In this document: piece by piece, positions 8,439 to 17,229 of the stretch | Layout of the letters: each line of letters begins with the position of its first letter | How positions within the stretch are numbered: position 1 is the stretch's first letter | NCBI RefSeq assembly: GCF_024461735.1 | Contig: NZ_JANGAD010000007.1 | Location: 62,001-126,000, forward strand | Length of the DNA stretch: 64,000 bases | Direction: 5' to 3' | From: Anaerotignum propionicum | GTDB lineage: Bacteria; Bacillota; Clostridia; Lachnospirales; Anaerotignaceae | The notes under the pieces: model-generated | Seen by the model: only the letters and a program-made list of their open reading frames with translations | Told to the model about the DNA's origin: nothing | Database searches by the model: none | Program-made: the position numbers and the translations under genes

Positions 8439-9083
8439 ATGGATTATCAATGGATAGAGTGTCAATTAAATAAATTGGTTGATGTGTATAGAGAATTATA
8501 TGATAAGGTGGAATTAGAAATTGGAGAACCTGCTACAAAAGATGAAATTTTAAGATTGGAAAATGAAATTGGCATGGAACTTCCAATGCAACTTAAAAAT
8601 TTTCTTCTTAATTTTTCTGGATATTGTGATTTTTGTGTTTTTTTGTCTAAACAAAAAGATTCTCAGGGGGAGGACGAATTTCCTTATATGAGCTTTACAA
8701 TTTCTACTGATGGAGTCATTCATGCAGAAAATAATCGAAAAGATTGGCAAGAGGAATGTTTTCCAGACAATAATAATTCTTATGATAAAGTTTGGCATAA
8801 TAAGTTGGGAATTATATATAACGAAGGCGACGTTATAGCATTGGACATTGGGATAGATAAGATTAATCCACCGGTTGTATACCTTAGCCATGACGGTTGT
8901 AAAGGACATGGATACATACTAGGTAAAGACTTCAATACTTTTTTCGAGGCTTTTTTGAAAATTGGGGCGTGCGGTAGCGATGATTGTTTAATGATTCCGT
9001 ATTGTGATAACCCATACTCTGGTATTAATCCGAATTGTAGAAACGCTATAGAATATCGAAAACGTATTGGTTTGACAATATAG
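8439..9083 (+). CDS. SMI1/KNR4 (SUKH) family protein
   Basis: 214 residues. Residues 28-60 (ATKDEILRLENEIG, then LPMQLKNFLLNFSG) are the classic N-terminal helix-turn of the SUKH superfamily, in which an early helix with Leu/Ile is followed by a Pro-initiated helix. The later VIALDIGI, PPVVYLSHDG and FNTFFEAFL (about 128-178) complete the fold. Known of the family: many bacterial SUKH proteins neutralise nuclease toxins of contact-dependent and polymorphic toxin systems. No toxin gene lies in the window, so this would be an orphan immunity gene if that role is correct. AAAGGAG precedes the ATG, and a strong terminator follows the stop. Confidence 0.85.
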   Translation: MDYQWIECQLNKLVDVYRELYDKVELEIGEPATKDEILRLENEIGMELPMQLKNFLLNFSGYCDFCVFLSKQKDSQGEDEFPYMSFTISTDGVIHAENNRKDWQEECFPDNNNSYDKVWHNKLGIIYNEGDVIALDIGIDKINPPVVYLSHDGCKGHGYILGKDFNTFFEAFLKIGACGSDDCLMIPYCDNPYSGINPNCRNAIEYRKRIGLTI

Positions 9084-9106
9084 GCATACATATAACATAC
9101 AAAATA

Positions 9107-9136
9107 AAAACAACCCCTTATAAAAGAGGTTGTTTT
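9107..9136 (+). terminator. Terminator after the SUKH gene
   Basis: AAAACAACC at 9107-9115 pairs exactly with GGTTGTTTT at 9128-9136. It closes the plus-strand accessory region. The A-run on the left would also serve as a U-tract on the minus strand. Confidence 0.8.
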
Positions 9137-9144
9137 ACTGTTTT

Positions 9145-9198
9145 CATGACATATTTCGTGACATATTTGGGCTTTTTTAAGCCGTTTTTTATGTCACG
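9145..9198. repeat. Tandem and inverted repeats next to the ssrA 3' end
   Basis: Two tandem 12-base units differing at one base (CATGACATATTT at 9145-9156, CGTGACATATTT at 9157-9168) are followed by an inverted copy, so that CGTGACATA (9157-9165) pairs with TATGTCACG (9190-9198). A small hairpin GGCTT/AAGCC lies inside. The arrangement lies about 105 bases beyond the tmRNA 3' end. It could be an extended terminator or arm sites for a recombinase left by an integration event; the second idea is inference. Confidence 0.6.
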
Positions 9199-9303
9199 GA
9201 GCAACTATTTGTATCACAGAACACATTTAATAAAATGCTTTAAAACGCTGATATATCAACGTTTTCCCCAGTTTCTAGGCTTTGTTTAATACCTAGAAAA
9301 GAA

Positions 9304-9655
9304 TGGAGATGAGGGGAATCGAACCCCTGTCCGAAAACCCATCCATAAGAACTTCTCCCATCACAGTCAGTCTTTTAACATTCCCTCAGAATATCGCCGA
9401 TTGACAGGCTATATCCCTTGGTAGCTTCATAAGTCTTTTTACGCCGCAAAGCTTAAGCGAAAAAGTGCCTCGCCAAGTCGACGCCGGGTTCTTTGACAGC
9501 GAGTGATCAAAGGCCGACGGCTGCCGCATTAGGCAGCGATTGCTAAATTATTATTGTCTTTTCTTTTTAAAAGTTTCCGGCTTGATGACGCAGTTAACCG
9601 GACTGCGGATGGCTATTCCTATTTTCAAGACTCCCGTCGAAACCATTACATCCCC
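9304..9655 (-). ncRNA. tmRNA (transfer-messenger RNA)
   Basis: On the minus strand the RNA begins GGGGATGTAATGGTTTCGAC at 9655 and ends in the T-arm GGGGTTCGATTCCCC followed by CATCTCCA at 9304. The first seven bases pair with CATCTCC before the terminal A as the tRNA-like acceptor stem. The coded tag ends DNNNLAIAA followed by TAA, whose complement lies at 9529-9531; the exact resume codon is not certain because it lies in an A-rich run. The RNA rescues stalled ribosomes and marks the unfinished protein for proteolysis. It lies directly downstream of smpB, whose product delivers it. tmRNA 3' ends are common integration sites, which fits the accessory region on that side. Confidence 0.95.
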
Positions 9656-9681
9656 GTATTATAAAATAAGCTTAATACTGG

Positions 9682-10155
9682 TTATAAGGTTAGATTACGT
9701 ATCTTAAATTCTTTTTCGGCCTGACGTTTCTGATCATTTTTTGAAATGGTATCTCTTTTATCATAGAGTTTTTTACCCTTTGCTAAAGCTATATCAATTT
9801 TAACCAGACTACGGTCAAGATATACTTTAAGAGGCACGATAGTATATCCTGCTATCTTACTTTCTTGATAAATCTTCCGAATCTGATTTTTATGAAGCAA
9901 AAGCCGTCTTACCCGAAGAGGATCTTTATTAAAGATATTTCCCTGTTCATATGGGCTAATATGCATATTGTAAATAAAAGCTTCTTCATTCTCAATGCGT
10001 ATAAAGCTTTCTTTCAAACTGCATTTACCAGCCCGTAGACTTTTCACCTCTGTACCTACCAAAGAGATACCGGCTTGAAATACTTCTTCAATAAAGTAAT
10101 CATGATATGCTTTTTTATTTTGAGCGATAAGCTTTGTACCGTTTCCCTTTGCCAT
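9682..10155 (-). CDS. smpB: SsrA-binding protein SmpB
   Basis: 157 residues, the usual length. SmpB binds the tRNA-like domain of tmRNA and brings it into the A site of stalled ribosomes. Seen: the N-terminal [20 protein letters not shown] (20 residues) followed by [10 protein letters not shown], the conserved [12 protein letters not shown] and ANGxx-type core with [12 protein letters not shown], and a basic C-terminal tail ([13 protein letters not shown]), which is known to fold in the mRNA channel. It is immediately upstream of ssrA on the same strand, so the two form one functional unit. GGAGAG lies upstream of the ATG. Confidence 0.96.
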   Translation of the reverse strand: MAKGNGTKLIAQNKKAYHDYFIEEVFQAGISLVGTEVKSLRAGKCSLKESFIRIENEEAFIYNMHISPYEQGNIFNKDPLRVRRLLLHKNQIRKIYQESKIAGYTIVPLKVYLDRSLVKIDIALAKGKKLYDKRDTISKNDQKRQAEKEFKIRNLTL

Positions 10156-10622
10156 AAAAAAACCTGCTCTCTCCTTGAATCAATACTAGTGCGAGAAATC
10201 TCACAAAAGAATAATATCATATATTTGTAAAAAAGGCAAATGACAATCATATTAAAATTTAGTAAACATGGAAAGTATGTGACATTTTTCATGTTATTAT
10301 GCAAGTAAATACTATTTCTTAAAAGATTTTAAAAAATCTTTCTTTTTATACTAAAAAGAAATATAATAATCCGAGTGAAACTATTTAAAAACATATTAGA
10401 ATCAAGGGGATAAGCTAATTGTGTGATCTTAGAAAAAAGAATTAAATTTTTACATTTATTTGATACGTGTAGACTTGTCAAGAAAAAAGAAATGGAGCGT
10501 GAGACAATAAGCTTACATGAGAAAGCAAATAATTAATTTACTTAAGTAATAAAGGTGAAATTAGACTATCATTTAAATAGGAAGAATGTTTGAATTAATA
10601 TGAGAAGGAATGAAGAATAATT
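10156..10622. other. Gene-free AT-rich stretch between smpB and the secreted protein gene
   Basis: No coding sequence or RNA gene is seen. It must carry the promoter region of smpB on the minus strand and that of the gene at 10623 on the plus strand, but I find no promoter strong enough to call. Confidence 0.5.
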
Positions 10623-11639
10623 ATGTATATGAAAAAAACTGCCGTTATTATATGTGTATCCGCTGCCATGATATGCGGTGCCATAACACTTTCTATGCGC
10701 CTTACAGAGGCGAAGGAGCTGGAGATGGAGGTCTCCAAGCCCCAACAAGACGTTGCAACGCAAGAGCAAACAAACATATATAATGAGGGAGGAAATATTC
10801 CTCTATATTATGATGAAGAGGATGTTCTACTTTTGCCAATAAGGAATGTGTCCCAAGGACTTGGAGGGACTGTAACTTGGGACAAGACGGCAAAAAGTGT
10901 TTCCGTAATGTATAAAGGAAAGAAACTTGTACTTGAGGCAGGCAATAGCAGTGCCCAAATGTGTGGATATCATATCACGCTACATACGCCGCCGCAGTCA
11001 ATAAATGGAAGTCTATATGGGGAATCATCTATACTTTCTGATTTCTTTTCTACAGAGGTTAAATGGGATAGTGCTAAAAAACAAATTTCACTGAAATCTA
11101 AAGAGGGACTTATGCCTATTATTGCATCTGATTTCTTAGTTGGGAAAAGTGAAGGGAAAGAATATAGTTTGGAGATTCCTGTTATTATGGGCTTAAATGA
11201 TGGAAGCTACGAAAAAGGATTAAATAAAGAGATTATGCAAGAAATGCAAGGCTTAGGTGATGAATTTTTGCAGAGCGAAGGGGATGGCAGCTTTTACCTT
11301 CAGCTGAAGAAAGGTTTGGTTAACGGGGATTTTCTTTCTCTTTGCTGGAACGGCAAAAAAGGTGAGGAAACAATTTATAAAACAGTAAATATTGATTTAA
11401 GGGAACAAAAACCTAAACTTTTGACGGATATGCTTACAGAAAAGGGCATTAACAATGTAAAGGGGCAGGTACCATTCGTAGAGAACCAACTATTTTATAT
11501 AACTGAGCAAAAGGAGCTTGCCGTGATTGATGCCGGAAAAGAAGAAAAGCCTGTCGTATTATTTCCCGGGAATGGTGACGTATTAAAAGGACAGTGGCAG
11601 ACAAAATATGCGGATTTCATATCTCTTTCAGCAATGTAG
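10623..11639 (+). CDS. Exported protein with copper-amine-oxidase-N-like and DUF3298/DUF4163-like domains
   Basis: 338 residues. Residues 1-30 form a signal peptide or N-terminal anchor (MKKTAVIICVSAAMICGAI). Residues about 58-160 hold two units of the small beta-alpha domain named after the copper amine oxidase N-terminus: LLPIRNVSQGLGGTVTWD, then VSVMYKGKKLVLEAG, and a second half ending VKWDSAKKQISLKSK. This domain is common in secreted clostridial proteins and does not imply oxidase activity. The rest (EYSLEIPVIMGLND, later FYLQLKKGLVNGDFLSLC) resembles the DUF4163/DUF3298 pair found in cell-wall deacetylase-type proteins, but no catalytic domain follows. It acts outside the cell, probably at the wall. 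The role is unknown. Confidence 0.68.
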   Translation: MYMKKTAVIICVSAAMICGAITLSMRLTEAKELEMEVSKPQQDVATQEQTNIYNEGGNIPLYYDEEDVLLLPIRNVSQGLGGTVTWDKTAKSVSVMYKGKKLVLEAGNSSAQMCGYHITLHTPPQSINGSLYGESSILSDFFSTEVKWDSAKKQISLKSKEGLMPIIASDFLVGKSEGKEYSLEIPVIMGLNDGSYEKGLNKEIMQEMQGLGDEFLQSEGDGSFYLQLKKGLVNGDFLSLCWNGKKGEETIYKTVNIDLREQKPKLLTDMLTEKGINNVKGQVPFVENQLFYITEQKELAVIDAGKEEKPVVLFPGNGDVLKGQWQTKYADFISLSAM

Positions 11640-12099
11640 AACGAAATTTTATTTATTAATTCTTCCTATAAGTTGTTTGCACTGAAAATAGTATGGATAT
11701 AAGAATTGTAGAAATACAAGTCTAAATCCAACTGGCTAAGAATTAAACTACAAAAAATGTTAATAAACCTAAAAAAGCGACAATTATTTGCTGGATAGAA
11801 TTCAAATTCAGTTTTTTGTAATTCAATTATCTTGAAATTACAGGATTGAATCAATTAGTTTTATAAATGAAAAAAATAAAAAAATATTATTGACATTACA
11901 TTATCAATCTAATGTAAATTCGACGTTTTCTTCGTTGTTACGATAGAAAACAAAAAAGCCTTGTCTGACACAAAAAAGGCGCCAATTCTTCAGTTTTTTG
12001 GAAAAATGCATAAATAAATTTTTTTTTGGTAGAAAGTATTAAGCAAAGACGCCAAAAAACCTTTTGTTAGAAACATAACGCTGAAAATTATTTTAATAG
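11640..12099. other. Gene-free stretch upstream of nifJ
   Basis: No gene is seen. It holds a perfect inverted repeat (11896-11917, listed separately) and, at 11957-11982, a weak minus-strand hairpin (GCCTT/AAGGC with an A-run on the plus strand) that could end an antisense transcript. Confidence 0.5.
11896..11917. promoter_or_regulatory. Perfect inverted repeat upstream of nifJ
   Basis: TTACATTA (11896-11903), six-base spacer, TAATGTAA (11910-11917). The symmetry and size fit a binding site for a dimeric regulator. It lies about 180 bases before the nifJ -35 box and starts just after a TTGACA-like hexamer. The regulator is unknown, and the motif is not the Rex consensus as I know it. Confidence 0.45.
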
Positions 12100-12128
12100 T
12101 TGAAAAGACAAAGGTTTGATTGTATAAT
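12100..12128 (+). promoter_or_regulatory. Sigma-A-type promoter of nifJ
   Basis: TTGAAA at 12100-12105 and TATAAT at 12123-12128 with a 17-base spacer. Transcription would start near 12135 and leave a leader of about 170 bases. In the leader, ATTGT CTG ACAAT at 12174-12186 is a short dyad that could be an operator or an RNA hairpin. Confidence 0.75.
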
Positions 12129-12305
12129 GAACGAGTAAAAAAACAACCGTTTTTATGGAATTGGAGATTGATAATTGTCTGACAATCACTGTGACAAATA
12201 TCTGCCATTTTTAAATGAAACGGAGGGAACTTGTTCTGAGAACGGCAGACTGGTTTTCCAAGACAAAAACAGACTATATTTATAATTTGTAAGGAGGAAG
12301 TACGA

Positions 12306-15300
12306 ATGTCTAAAGTAATGAAAACAATGGACGGTAACGAAGCTGCTGCATACGCTTCCTATGCGTTTACTGAAGTAGCTGGCATTTTCCCCATCACACC
12401 ATCTTCTCCAATGGCTGAAAAAACAGACGATTGGGCAGCAAATGGCAAAAAGAATCTTTTTGGCCAAACTGTAAAGGTTGTAGAAATGCAGTCTGAAGCA
12501 GGCGCTTCCGGTACTGTACACGGCTCTTTGGCAGCAGGTGCGTTGACAACAACATACACTGCATCTCAGGGTTTGTTGTTAATGATTCCAAATATGTACA
12601 AAATCTCCGGTGAATTGCTTCCCGGCGTATTCCACGTAACAGCTCGTGCTTTGGCTGCACAGGCATTATCCATCTTCGGTGATCACTCCGACGTTATGGC
12701 TTGCCGTCAGACAGGCTTTGCGATGCTTGCATCTAACAGCGTTCAGGAAGTTATGGATTTGGGTTGTGTTGCCCATTTGGCTGCAATCAAAGGCAGAGTT
12801 CCTTTCCTGCATTTCTTTGATGGTTTTAGAACCAGCCATGAAATTCAGAAAATCGAATGTGTAGATTATGATGAATTGGCAAAAATCGTTGATATGGATG
12901 CTGTAAATACATTCAAGAGAAACGCTTTAAACCCTGAGCATCCTGTTATCAGAGGTACAGCACAGAATCCTGATATCTACTTCCAGGCTCGTGAAGCAGC
13001 AAATAAATTCTATGATGCACTTCCTGCAGTTGTAGAAGAATATTTGGGCGAGATCAACAGAATTACAGGCAGAGATTACAAATTATTCAATTACTATGGC
13101 GCTCCCGATGCAGACAGAGTTATCGTAGCTATGGGTTCTGCTTGTGAAGCAATTGAAGAAACAATTGATTACATGACAGCAAAAGGCGAAAAAGTTGGTT
13201 TGGTTAAGGTTCACCTGTTCAGACCTTTCGTTGCTGCAAAGATGTTAGAAGTTCTTCCTAAGACAGTTAAGAAAATCGCTGTTTTGGATAGAACAAAAGA
13301 ACCCGGCTCTCAGGGCGAACCTTTGTACATGGATGTTTGTACAGCGATGTTTGAAGCAGATCAAGCTCCTGTTGTTGTTGGCGGACGTTACGGTTTAGGT
13401 TCCAAGGACGTTACACCTGCGCAGTTTATCGCTGTTTACGCAAACTTGACACAGGACAAGCCTAAAAACCATTTCACAATTGGTATCAATGACGACGTGA
13501 CAGGCCACTCTTTGAAGGCTGGCAAGGAAATCAGCGTAACAGAAGGCGACGGCACAATCAGCTGCAAATTCTGGGGTCTTGGTGCTGACGGTACCGTTGG
13601 TGCAAACAAAAACTCCATCAAGATTATTGGTGACCATACAGATATGTACGCTCAGGCTTACTTCAGCTATGACTCCAAAAAATCTGGTGGTATTACACAA
13701 TCTCACTTACGTTTTGGTAAAAAACCTATTCGTTCTACATATTTAGTTAAGACAGCTGACTTCGTAGCTTGCCACAAGCAAGAATATGTTAATCTGTATG
13801 ATATGGTTACAGAATTGAACGATGGCGGTACATTCTTGTTAAATACAGAATGGACAAAGGAAGAATTGAATGAAAAGCTTCCTGCAAAATTAAAGAGACA
13901 ATTGGCTGAAAAGAATGCGAAATTCTATATTATTGATGGTACTGCAATTGCAAAGGAAATTGGTTTGGGCAACAGAGTAAATACTGTTCTTCAGTCTTCT
14001 TTCTTTAAGCTTGCAAATATCATTCCTATTGAACAAGCTGTTGAATACATGAAGAGTGCCATCAAAAAGTCCTACGGTAAGAAGGGCGATACAATCTTGA
14101 ACATGAACTACGCTGCTGTTGATAAAGGTGTAGAAGGTATGGTTAAGGTTGAAATTCCTGCTGATTGGGCAAATGCAGTTGATGGTGATGCGAAAGAAGC
14201 AAGAAAAGCAACCGATTTCGTTAAGAATATCGTTCATCCTATGAATGCGCAGGAAGGCGATAATCTGCCTGTTTCCGCTTTCTCCGGAAGAGAAGATGGT
14301 ACATTCCCTTGTGGTACATCTGCTTATGAAAAACGCGGTGTTGCAGTTGATGTTCCTGAATGGATTCCTGAAAACTGTATCCAGTGTAACCAGTGCTCTT
14401 TTGTATGTCCTCATGCTACAATTAGACCTGTATTGGTTACTGATGCAGAGTTGGCAAAGGCTCCTGCAGGCTTTACAGCAGTTGCTGCTAAGGGCGCAGG
14501 CTTTGGCGAATTGAAATACAGAATGCAGGTTTCTCCTTTGGATTGTATGGGTTGCGGCAGCTGTGCTGTAGTTTGCCCTGCTCCTAAGAAGGCTTTGGTA
14601 ATGCAGCCTATGGCTACACAGGAAGCTGAAATTGCAAACTGGGATTTCGCAATTGAAGAAGTTGCTCCTAAGTCTAACCCTATGGGCAAAGAATCTGTAA
14701 AGGGCAGCCAGTTTGAACAGCCTCTGCTTGAGTTCTCCGGTGCTTGTGCAGGCTGTGGTGAAACACCTTATGCAAAATTGATTACACAGTTATTTGGCGA
14801 TAGAATGTATGTTGCAAATGCAACAGGCTGCTCCTCTATCTGGGGTGGTTCCGCACCTTCTATGCCTTATACAACAAATAAAGACGGCCGTGGTCCTGCT
14901 TGGGCAAACTCTCTGTTTGAAGACAATGCTGAGTTTGGTTTAGGTATGGCTACAGCTGTAAAACAGATGAGAGAAGGAATCAAGGGCAGACTTGAAACTT
15001 TGAAATCTTTGGATGCTTCCTTTGCAGCAGTTGCTGATGAATGGATTGCAACAATGAAGGATGGCGAAAAATCCAGAGCTGCTGCTGACGCTTTGGTTGC
15101 TGCTTTGGAAGCTTATAAAGGCACTGATGCAGAAGTTAAGAGTGTTATTGCTTATGTTCTTGAAAACAAAGATCAGTTGGTTAAGAAATCTCAGTGGATC
15201 TTTGGTGGTGACGGTTGGGCTTACGATATCGGTTACGGCGGTTTAGACCATGTATTGGCATCCGGCGAAGACGTAAACGTATTCGTATTCGATACCGAAG

Positions 15301-15833
15301 TTTACTCCAATACTGGTGGCCAGGCTTCTAAGGCTACACCTGTTGGTGCAGTTGCGCAGTTTGCTGCATCCGGTAAGAGAATTAAGAAAAAAGACCTTGG
15401 TATGATGGCTATGAGCTATGGTTATGTATATGTTGCTCAGGTTGCTATGGGCGCTGATAAGAACCAAGTAGTTAAGGCTATGTTGGAGGCTGAAAAATAC
15501 GATGGTCCTTCCTTGATTATCGCTTACGCTCCTTGTATCAACCATGGTATGAAGGGTGGCATGAGCGGTGCTCAGCCTGAAATCAAGCGTGCTGTTGACG
15601 CTGGTTACTGGCACATGTACAGATTCAATCCTACTTTGAAAGAAGAAGGAAAGAATCCGTTCACATTGGATTCCAAGGAACCTACAGCAAGCTTCAAGGA
15701 CTTCTTATTAAGCGAAGTTCGTTACAGCTCCTTGCAGAGAACATTCCCTGAAGCAGCAGAAGCGCTCTTTGTGGAATCTGAGAAAAATGCAAAAGAAAGA
15801 CTGGAAAACTACAAGAGATTGGCGAACCAGTAA
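12306..15833 (+). CDS. nifJ: Pyruvate:ferredoxin (flavodoxin) oxidoreductase, single chain
   Basis: 1175 residues, the full length of the homodimeric enzyme. It converts pyruvate and CoA to acetyl-CoA and CO2 and passes the electrons to ferredoxin; it is a central enzyme of clostridial fermentation. Domains in order: N-terminal thiamine/pyrimidine-binding half (starts MDGNEAAAYASYAFTEVAGI), transketolase C-like domain, gamma domain, a two-cluster ferredoxin domain (CIQCNQCSFVCPH near 690 and CMGCGSCAVVCP near 745), then the thiamine-diphosphate domain with CAGCGETPYAKL near 815 and the GGDGWAYDIGYGGLDHVL motif near 970. Codon use and the strong GGAGG site suggest high expression. It has its own promoter and terminator, so it is monocistronic. 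The acetyl-CoA feeds the pta-ackA genes further on. Confidence 0.98.
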   Translation: MSKVMKTMDGNEAAAYASYAFTEVAGIFPITPSSPMAEKTDDWAANGKKNLFGQTVKVVEMQSEAGASGTVHGSLAAGALTTTYTASQGLLLMIPNMYKISGELLPGVFHVTARALAAQALSIFGDHSDVMACRQTGFAMLASNSVQEVMDLGCVAHLAAIKGRVPFLHFFDGFRTSHEIQKIECVDYDELAKIVDMDAVNTFKRNALNPEHPVIRGTAQNPDIYFQAREAANKFYDALPAVVEEYLGEINRITGRDYKLFNYYGAPDADRVIVAMGSACEAIEETIDYMTAKGEKVGLVKVHLFRPFVAAKMLEVLPKTVKKIAVLDRTKEPGSQGEPLYMDVCTAMFEADQAPVVVGGRYGLGSKDVTPAQFIAVYANLTQDKPKNHFTIGINDDVTGHSLKAGKEISVTEGDGTISCKFWGLGADGTVGANKNSIKIIGDHTDMYAQAYFSYDSKKSGGITQSHLRFGKKPIRSTYLVKTADFVACHKQEYVNLYDMVTELNDGGTFLLNTEWTKEELNEKLPAKLKRQLAEKNAKFYIIDGTAIAKEIGLGNRVNTVLQSSFFKLANIIPIEQAVEYMKSAIKKSYGKKGDTILNMNYAAVDKGVEGMVKVEIPADWANAVDGDAKEARKATDFVKNIVHPMNAQEGDNLPVSAFSGREDGTFPCGTSAYEKRGVAVDVPEWIPENCIQCNQCSFVCPHATIRPVLVTDAELAKAPAGFTAVAAKGAGFGELKYRMQVSPLDCMGCGSCAVVCPAPKKALVMQPMATQEAEIANWDFAIEEVAPKSNPMGKESVKGSQFEQPLLEFSGACAGCGETPYAKLITQLFGDRMYVANATGCSSIWGGSAPSMPYTTNKDGRGPAWANSLFEDNAEFGLGMATAVKQMREGIKGRLETLKSLDASFAAVADEWIATMKDGEKSRAAADALVAALEAYKGTDAEVKSVIAYVLENKDQLVKKSQWIFGGDGWAYDIGYGGLDHVLASGEDVNVFVFDTEVYSNTGGQASKATPVGAVAQFAASGKRIKKKDLGMMAMSYGYVYVAQVAMGADKNQVVKAMLEAEKYDGPSLIIAYAPCINHGMKGGMSGAQPEIKRAVDAGYWHMYRFNPTLKEEGKNPFTLDSKEPTASFKDFLLSEVRYSSLQRTFPEAAEALFVESEKNAKERLENYKRLANQ

Positions 15834-15856
15834 TTCTAAAAAAATAGGTTAAACTT

Positions 15857-15885
15857 AAAGCGGGAAGCAATGCTTCCCGCTTTTT
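15857..15885 (+). terminator. Strong terminator after nifJ
   Basis: AAAGCGGGAAGCA (15857-15869) pairs with TGCTTCCCGCTTT (15871-15883) and is followed by Ts. Confidence 0.92.
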
Positions 15886-16037
15886 ATGTGTAGACTTTAA
15901 ATTATAAGAACTGTATGTATTAATACTCAAATAATGGAAAAATATATAAATTAAAAGAATATTAAGAAATATTGAGAGACTTCTTAGAATTTATCTTCTA
16001 TAATAAAGGACATAAGAAAATCTGAGGAGGCAATTAC

Positions 16038-17219
16038 ATGGCTTTATCTAAAAAGAAGAAAATACTAATAGCTGTTGCAGGCTTGATTGTAGTAGCAGTT
16101 GGAGCAAAGGTTGCTTTTGGAGGAAACAAAACTCCTGAAGGCACAATGGTTAGTACCTCTCTTGTTGAGAAACAAGATGTGGAAGAGGTATTAAAGCTAA
16201 AAGCGGTTTTAGAAGGCACAGAAAGCACGGAAGTAGTATCAAAGTTACGCTATGAAGTAAAAGAACTATTGGTCAAAGAAGGCGACAAGGTGAAAAAAGG
16301 TCAGCTTCTGGCTGTTCTGGACAGTTCTGAGCTTGTGAAGCAGATGAGTTTAAGCAAAGGGGAATTATCTTTATTACAAATGCAGCAAAATGAAACACTG
16401 GAAAAAAGACAGGACGAATATGACAAGCTAAAAAAGGATTACGATGATGTGAAGGCTTTGTTTGATGTTGATGCAGCCAGTCAAAGTGAAGTGGATGAGG
16501 CAAAAAGAAAGTTGGATGACATTTCATCTAAAAATGGTGTAGCTGTTTTAACAGATTCCGAAAAACAGACATTGGACAATATGAGCCGAAAAATCAATGT
16601 TGAAGCGGATACCTTAAAGGATTGTAGGATTACCAGTATGATTGACGGTACCATTACCCGTGTGAATACAAAGGTTGGACGATTTGCCAATGATACAGAG
16701 AATGACAAACCTATGTTTGTCATTGAGAATATAGATAAATTGCAAATGAAGGTGTTAGTGAAAGAGACTGATATTGCTAAGATTAAGCTTGGACAGAAGG
16801 TAGATATCACTGCAGATATTTTAAACGGAGAAAATGTAGAGGGTGTTGTATCCCGTATCTCTCCTACAGGGGAAAATAAAGATGCAAACTCCACTGAAAG
16901 AGTAGTTCCAGTTTACATAGATGTTATTGGCACAAATGATAAGTTAATTGCCGGTATTACTGCAAAGGCTACTATTCATATTGCTAAGTCTGAGCAAGTT
17001 TTAACGGTTCCGTATGAGGCTGTTAGTGAGCTTGAGGATGGTTCTACAGTTGTGTATACTGTAAAAGAAGATAATACAATTCATATCATACCTGTAAAAA
17101 TTGGGTTAGAGACAGACCTGCTGATTGAAGTGCAGGGAGATGGATTAGCCGAAGGACAGCAGATTGTTCTGAGCCCCAGCCTTGCGCTGACGGAAGGAAT
17201 GACCGTTATCCCTCAGTAG
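16038..17219 (+). CDS. MacA/HlyD-type periplasmic-adaptor-like subunit of an ABC exporter
   Basis: 393 residues. An N-terminal signal anchor (residues 6-30) is followed by a biotinyl-lipoyl-like half (LRYEVKELLVKEGDKVKKGQ near 75), a coiled-coil hairpin (about 100-185, rich in Lys, Glu, Asp and Leu), the second lipoyl half (CRITSMIDGTITRVNTKVG near 195) and C-terminal beta-barrel and membrane-proximal parts (VPVYIDVIGTNDKLIAGITA near 290). In a Gram-positive cell it would link the membrane transporter to the wall side. It is the first gene of a three-gene operon with the ATPase and permease, ten bases upstream of the former. Likely cargo is a peptide or a small toxic compound; the sequence does not say which. 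Confidence 0.88.
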   Translation: MALSKKKKILIAVAGLIVVAVGAKVAFGGNKTPEGTMVSTSLVEKQDVEEVLKLKAVLEGTESTEVVSKLRYEVKELLVKEGDKVKKGQLLAVLDSSELVKQMSLSKGELSLLQMQQNETLEKRQDEYDKLKKDYDDVKALFDVDAASQSEVDEAKRKLDDISSKNGVAVLTDSEKQTLDNMSRKINVEADTLKDCRITSMIDGTITRVNTKVGRFANDTENDKPMFVIENIDKLQMKVLVKETDIAKIKLGQKVDITADILNGENVEGVVSRISPTGENKDANSTERVVPVYIDVIGTNDKLIAGITAKATIHIAKSEQVLTVPYEAVSELEDGSTVVYTVKEDNTIHIIPVKIGLETDLLIEVQGDGLAEGQQIVLSPSLALTEGMTVIPQ

Positions 17220-17229
17220 GAGGTGCAGG

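Noticed and set aside
12186..12666. Minus-strand frames antisense to the nifJ start
   Set aside because: Antisense to strongly coding sequence; open only because of nifJ codon bias.
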